Positions 60,747 through 64,000 of a stretch of 64,000 bases of DNA are shown here, in pieces. Source of the stretch: Alteromonas confluentis (GTDB taxonomy: Bacteria; Pseudomonadota; Gammaproteobacteria; Enterobacterales; Alteromonadaceae); contig NZ_MDHN01000032.1 of assembly GCF_001757105.1 (NCBI RefSeq), forward strand, positions 44,378 through 108,377, given 5' to 3'. The notes beneath the pieces were generated by a model. That model did not search any database. It was not told where the DNA came from and was given only the letters and a program-made list of their open reading frames with translations. Positions within the stretch are counted from its first letter, which is position 1. Every line of letters begins with the position of its first letter. Both the position numbers and the translations under genes were made by a program.

Positions 60747-61172
60747 TCACCTTGAAAAACTGAAATACCACCATGACGATTCTCCGACTGTATTCTCGTT
60801 AGAATCAATTGCTTTCACTTTCCATCTCCCGCCCTGAGCCCCAATAAATTCAATGCTTTGAAAACTGTTTGTTGTTACAAAGCGATCATCAAAAGGTGTA
60901 GGGTTCCACTTGCCTTTATACTGGTATTCTATATTTACTACGTACCGAGATGCCTCTTTGATGGGCTCCCATTTGAGTTCGAGATTTCGAGGAAAATGAC
61001 TAAATGATGCTCCATCTGTTGGTTCAATTGGCTTAATTAATTGAATGCCACTGTCACTATTTAGAACATTTACCAAATTTGAGCCTCCCCAAGTTAGAAG
61101 CCCGACTATCAAAGTGGCTACAATTCCCATGAACCACTTCTTTGACTCTGACCATTCACTTGGCTTATTCAT
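60747..61172 (-). CDS. Single-pass membrane protein with fibronectin-like domain (cassette)
   Basis: A 141-residue protein with one N-terminal membrane segment (about 12-34, WFMGIVATLIVGLLTWGGSN) and an exported beta-rich domain: LIKPIEPTDGASFSHFPRNL, LKWEPIKEASRYVVNIE and WKVKAIDSNENTVGESSWWY, which reads like a fibronectin type III fold. Starts just after the GTTAGGC end of the attC at 61201. Function unknown. Confidence 0.75.
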   Translation of the reverse strand: MNKPSEWSESKKWFMGIVATLIVGLLTWGGSNLVNVLNSDSGIQLIKPIEPTDGASFSHFPRNLELKWEPIKEASRYVVNIEYQYKGKWNPTPFDDRFVTTNSFQSIEFIGAQGGRWKVKAIDSNENTVGESSWWYFSFSR

Positions 61173-61200
61173 TTCATATTCCTTTATTTATGCTGTAAGT

Positions 61201-61316
61201 GCCTAACGCCCGCATAAAGGGCGATAACGCATGGGCTAAAATTAGGAACGAAGTGACGTTGCCCATGCGTTAGCGTCCCAGCAAGCGTTTTAATGCGATT
61301 GTATGGATTGTTATGC
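61201..61316 (-). repeat. attC site with canonical GTTAGGC end
   Basis: On the minus strand the site runs from GCATAAC to GTTAGGC (116 bases) and ends CGCCCTTTATGCGGGCGTTA, closely matching the ending of Vibrio-type attC as I remember it. The centre pairs CGCTAACGCATGGGCAACG with CCCATGCGTTATCG. This is the clearest integron site in the window. Confidence 0.75.
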
Positions 61317-61412
61317 GCGCCGAATTCATATACTAACTGCAACACGCCCAAAAATTAAAACGGTGAGCTATCGTTACTTCTCCATTTTCTTTCCGGCAAG
61401 AAGGTAAATGTC

Positions 61413-61653
61413 ATGAAGTATCAACAGCTCACCGAGAATGAAAGGTATATGTTGTCTGCGCTCAGAAAGCAAGGATTGACTGTACCGGATATTGCGGCTG
61501 CACTTTCAAGACACCGTACAACAATATGGCGTGAAGTAAAAAGAAATTCCTGTTGGGGAATTGATGGCGCGTATCGCCCTGCTATCGCTCAGCGAAGAAC
61601 GCACGTCAGACGACGAAAAAGCCGCAGGCGGTGTGCTTTGGCAGAACCTCAGG
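61413..61653 (+). pseudogene. IS30-family transposase, N-terminal fragment
   Basis: About 80 residues of an IS30-type transposase: YQQLTENERYMLSALRKQG, VPDIAAALSRHRTTIWREVK (HTH) and YRPAIAQRRTHVRRRKSRR. The frame is cut at 61653 by the left end of the IS66-family element; anything after that point belongs to the insertion. The rest of the IS30 gene should continue just beyond the right end of the window. Confidence 0.85.
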
Positions 61654-61674
61654 GTAAGCGTCCGCTAATCCCAC

Positions 61675-63174
61675 CTATCGTTTTGCAAACTGCCATGGTA
61701 GATGTTGCTCGATACCGGTTTCGGGTTTGCTGAGCTGCTCCAGGCAGGCCATGACATAATCGAACGCATTGAGGTCGTTAGCCTTCGCTGTTTCAATGAT
61801 GCTGTAGAGGATGGCGCTGGCATTGGCACCGGTTGCGGTCTGGCTGAACAGCCAGTTTTTTCTGCCGATGACGAACGGTTTAATGGCTCGCTCTGCGCGG
61901 TTATTGTCGATGGTGAGCTGGCCATCGAGTGTGTAACGAACCAGTTTATGCCATTGATTAAGGCAATACTGTATTGCCTCGCCGAGTTTTGTTTTCGGTA
62001 ATACCTGTTGGGCTGATTTTATCAGCCAGGCTTCAAACTGATTAAGCAACGGCAGGCTTTTTTCTTGTCGTTGTGCATAGCGGGTTGCTGCGGTTTCTTC
62101 TTTTAACTGCGTCTCGACACGGTAGAGCTTCTGTATGTGGTTCAGTGCCCAGTCGGCTTTGCCACTGCCTTTACTGCCAGCGCCTTTTTTCGCTTCCATG
62201 AACTTGCGTCTCGCATGGGCCCAGCAGCCGACTAAGGTGGCCTGCGTTTGTTCGTAGCCCTGATAGCCATCCACTTGCAGATAGCCGCTATAACCATCAA
62301 GGAAGTCCACGGCACATCGCCCCGCACGACTATTGTGATAATCGTACAGTACGATATTGGGTGTTGACGAGCCGGTAATGGTCGCTTGCGGTGAATCTGC
62401 ACCGGTGGCATACAGCCACATGTAACTGGTCGCTTTGTCAGAATCGACAACCTTCAGCGTGGTTTCATCCGCCTGGATAACCGGTTGCTTTAGCAGATGT
62501 TGATGAAGCTGGTCATAAAGCGGTTTAAATAACTCAGCGCAACGGATTATCCAGTCTGCCATGGTTTTACGGCTGAGTTCGATGCCATGCTGTTTGAACA
62601 TGGCTTCCTGCCGGTAAAGTGGCAGACCATACTGATATTTGCTGGTGATTATCTGGCTTAACAAGCTGGGTGTTGCATAGCCTTTAGGGATAACGCTGTG
62701 AGGTACCGGCGCTTGTTTAACCGTATTGCTGATACCCTCTTTTTCGCAGGTACGGCACGCATATTTCGGACGTACATGCTCAATCACTTTCACCTGAGCA
62801 GGAATGAACTGAAGTTTCTCAGACTTATCTTCACCGATGCAGTGCAGTGTGCCAGCGCAGCAACCACAGACTTTATCTTCATCAGGGATATCGTGAACGA
62901 TGACTTCACGCGGCAAGTCCTCAGGCAGTGGTTTACGCTTAGGTTTATTGCGTGTATAGCTGATGGTTTCCTGCTCTGGCGTTTCAACATCGGCAGTCAG
63001 TTCTTCCGCCTCATTAAACAGCTCACCCTGACCAGGGTGGCCTTCAGTACTTTTGCCAAACTGTTTTTGCTGTGCGATACGGAACTGCTCTTCCAGGTAT
63101 TGATACCGGTTATTCAATTCCCGGAGCTGCTGCTCCAGTTCAGCGATGCGGCGTTGATAATCTTCTTCGTTCAT
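61675..63174 (-). CDS. tnpC: IS66-family transposase TnpC
   Basis: The 499-residue DDE transposase: an N-terminal coiled coil (RIAELEQQLRELNNRYQYLE), a zinc-ribbon (CGCCAG, CRTCEK), catalytic candidates in VIQADETTLKV, LQVDGYQGYEQ and IDNNRAERAIKPFVIGRKNW, and the IS66 C-terminal domain. Full length with no disruptions. Confidence 0.95.
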   Translation of the reverse strand: MNEEDYQRRIAELEQQLRELNNRYQYLEEQFRIAQQKQFGKSTEGHPGQGELFNEAEELTADVETPEQETISYTRNKPKRKPLPEDLPREVIVHDIPDEDKVCGCCAGTLHCIGEDKSEKLQFIPAQVKVIEHVRPKYACRTCEKEGISNTVKQAPVPHSVIPKGYATPSLLSQIITSKYQYGLPLYRQEAMFKQHGIELSRKTMADWIIRCAELFKPLYDQLHQHLLKQPVIQADETTLKVVDSDKATSYMWLYATGADSPQATITGSSTPNIVLYDYHNSRAGRCAVDFLDGYSGYLQVDGYQGYEQTQATLVGCWAHARRKFMEAKKGAGSKGSGKADWALNHIQKLYRVETQLKEETAATRYAQRQEKSLPLLNQFEAWLIKSAQQVLPKTKLGEAIQYCLNQWHKLVRYTLDGQLTIDNNRAERAIKPFVIGRKNWLFSQTATGANASAILYSIIETAKANDLNAFDYVMACLEQLSKPETGIEQHLPWQFAKR

Positions 63175-63260
63175 AAGACTATTATCGCCGATTAAGGTAC
63201 TGATTACCTGATGTTATTCAGACTATTTCGTGATCGATAAATGCTACTTATGATCACCGG

Positions 63261-63611
63261 TTATAAGCCGGAAGCCGTGTAGTTCAATGGCGAATGGCCT
63301 ATCACATCAAAGCCCGACAATAGCCACTGCAACTGCTGCTCACTCAGGTGCATGTGCTGTAATTCAGTGTCTGATGGCCATTTGAAGCGATGCTTCTCCA
63401 GGCGCTTATACCACAGGGCAAAGCCAGTTTTATCCCAGTACAACACCTTCAGTTTATCCCGCTTTTTATTGCAGAACACAAACAACGCATCCCGGAACGG
63501 ATTCAATTCCATCTGCTGTTCCACCACGACAATCAGGCCGTTGATGGATTTACGGAAGTCGACATTATCCAGATAAAGATAAATGTCAGAAGGCTCGACG
63601 AACATCTTCAT
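63261..63611 (-). CDS. tnpB: IS66-family accessory protein TnpB
   Basis: A 116-residue IS66 Orf2 protein: IYLYLDNVDFRKSINGLIVV, LFVFCNKKRDKLKVLYWD and GFALWYKRLEKHRFKWP. The ATG at 63611 overlaps the tnpA stop as ATGA; the longer frame is rejected. Confidence 0.94.
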   Translation of the reverse strand: MKMFVEPSDIYLYLDNVDFRKSINGLIVVVEQQMELNPFRDALFVFCNKKRDKLKVLYWDKTGFALWYKRLEKHRFKWPSDTELQHMHLSEQQLQWLLSGFDVIGHSPLNYTASGL

Positions 63612-63925
63612 TCGTTCAGCGCCTTCATCAGGTCGGCTAACCACTGTGGGCTGACATTGGCGGGTATGCGCAATGTCGAAGCAGCGCATTCAAGCGAAAG
63701 GGTCTGCGGGTCATCTTCAATACGGGATTCGAACGTGGTGACTTCGCGCTTAACGTGAACAAACTTATTGCTGGTTCGCTGAAGCCGGATGTCACTGCGT
63801 CTGGCATAAAACGTCTGAATGTTTATCTGATGCTGACGGCAGAACGCCACCGCTGATAATCCACTTTGTTCCTGACGTTCGAAAAGCGCCAGCCAGGTAT
63901 TAACGTCTCGTCGTTGGTATCGCAT
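63608..63925 (-). CDS. tnpA: IS66-family accessory protein TnpA
   Basis: A 105-residue HTH-type IS66 Orf1 protein: WLALFERQEQSGLSAVAFCR, HQINIQTFYARRSD, and a C-terminal LRIPANVSPQWLADLMKAL. ATG 63925 has GGAGAAC upstream. First gene of the insertion sequence. Confidence 0.92.
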   Translation of the reverse strand: MRYQRRDVNTWLALFERQEQSGLSAVAFCRQHQINIQTFYARRSDIRLQRTSNKFVHVKREVTTFESRIEDDPQTLSLECAASTLRIPANVSPQWLADLMKALNE

Positions 63926-64000
63926 GGTGTTCTCCTTAGCAAAAGAACACGATGCAGTAGCGACATCAGTTTTTGAATGTGGGGATTACCGGACGGTTAC

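Larger units (their letters stand above)
61654..64000 (-). mobile_element. IS66-family insertion sequence, complete
   Basis: A 2347-base element bounded by inverted repeats GTAAGCGTCCGCTAATCCC (from 61654) and, read from the other end, GTAACCGTCCGGTAATCCC (ending exactly at 64000). It carries the standard tnpA, tnpB and tnpC genes, all intact and leftward. The eight bases before it (ACCTCAGG) should be duplicated at 64001-64008, outside the window. Confidence 0.92.

Overview
The window reads as chromosome of a marine gammaproteobacterium in or near Alteromonadaceae. The inference rests on priA-ftsN-hslVU synteny, a ubiE-ubiJ-ubiB operon, two large TonB receptors, an HMG-CoA reductase of the type found in Alteromonadales and Vibrio, and an integron-like cassette tail. 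No rRNA, tRNA or CRISPR array was seen. All calls come from reading the sequence and translations; no database search was run.

Layout. 0-5.5 kb: housekeeping genes priA, ftsN and hslVU, the last behind a heat-shock type promoter and a patch of structured repeats. 5.6-12.5 kb: a leftward aromatic-amine/methylamine dehydrogenase (TTQ enzyme) operon with a TonB receptor at its head, two cytochromes c at its end and a divergent TetR regulator. 12.6-17.8 kb: a leftward peptide natural-product operon (HlyD, C39-peptidase ABC exporter, LuxR-type HTH, small membrane protein, 60-residue precursor, ATP-grasp ligase) that looks like a graspetide (omega-ester/amide RiPP) system. 18.2-24.6 kb: HMG-CoA reductase, a BrnTA toxin-antitoxin pair and a propeller-amidohydrolase, with more structured repeats between them. 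24.6-30.2 kb: an NAD salvage regulon (adenylyltransferase-nrtR facing pncA-pncB-nadE) with two matching palindromes in the divergent gap. 30.3-35.9 kb: TonB receptor, GH16 glucanase and a LytS/LytR-type two-component pair, probably a beta-glucan sensing and uptake unit. 36-44.1 kb: glutathione reductase and a signalling island (two histidine kinases, three response regulators, an EAL protein). 44.2-50.7 kb: prlC, a Tag-family glycosylase, ubiEJB and a cold-shock gene. 50.9-54.2 kb: small accessory genes, including a membrane-bound XRE regulator. About 55-61.3 kb: small mostly leftward genes separated by attC-like sites, i.e. an integron-type cassette array without an integrase in view. 61.35-64 kb: an IS30-type transposase interrupted by a complete IS66-family element whose terminal repeat ends on the last base of the window.

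Most notable items: (1) the candidate graspetide operon; (2) a dispersed 80-88 bp intergenic repeat in which three stems all show compensatory changes between copies, implying a selected or mechanistically required three-way-junction fold; (3) the coupling of a TonB receptor and TetR regulator to a periplasmic TTQ amine dehydrogenase; (4) the cassette array and its IS-disrupted right end; (5) an HTH-TM-periplasmic one-component regulator whose exported part resembles OstA/LptA-like sequence.
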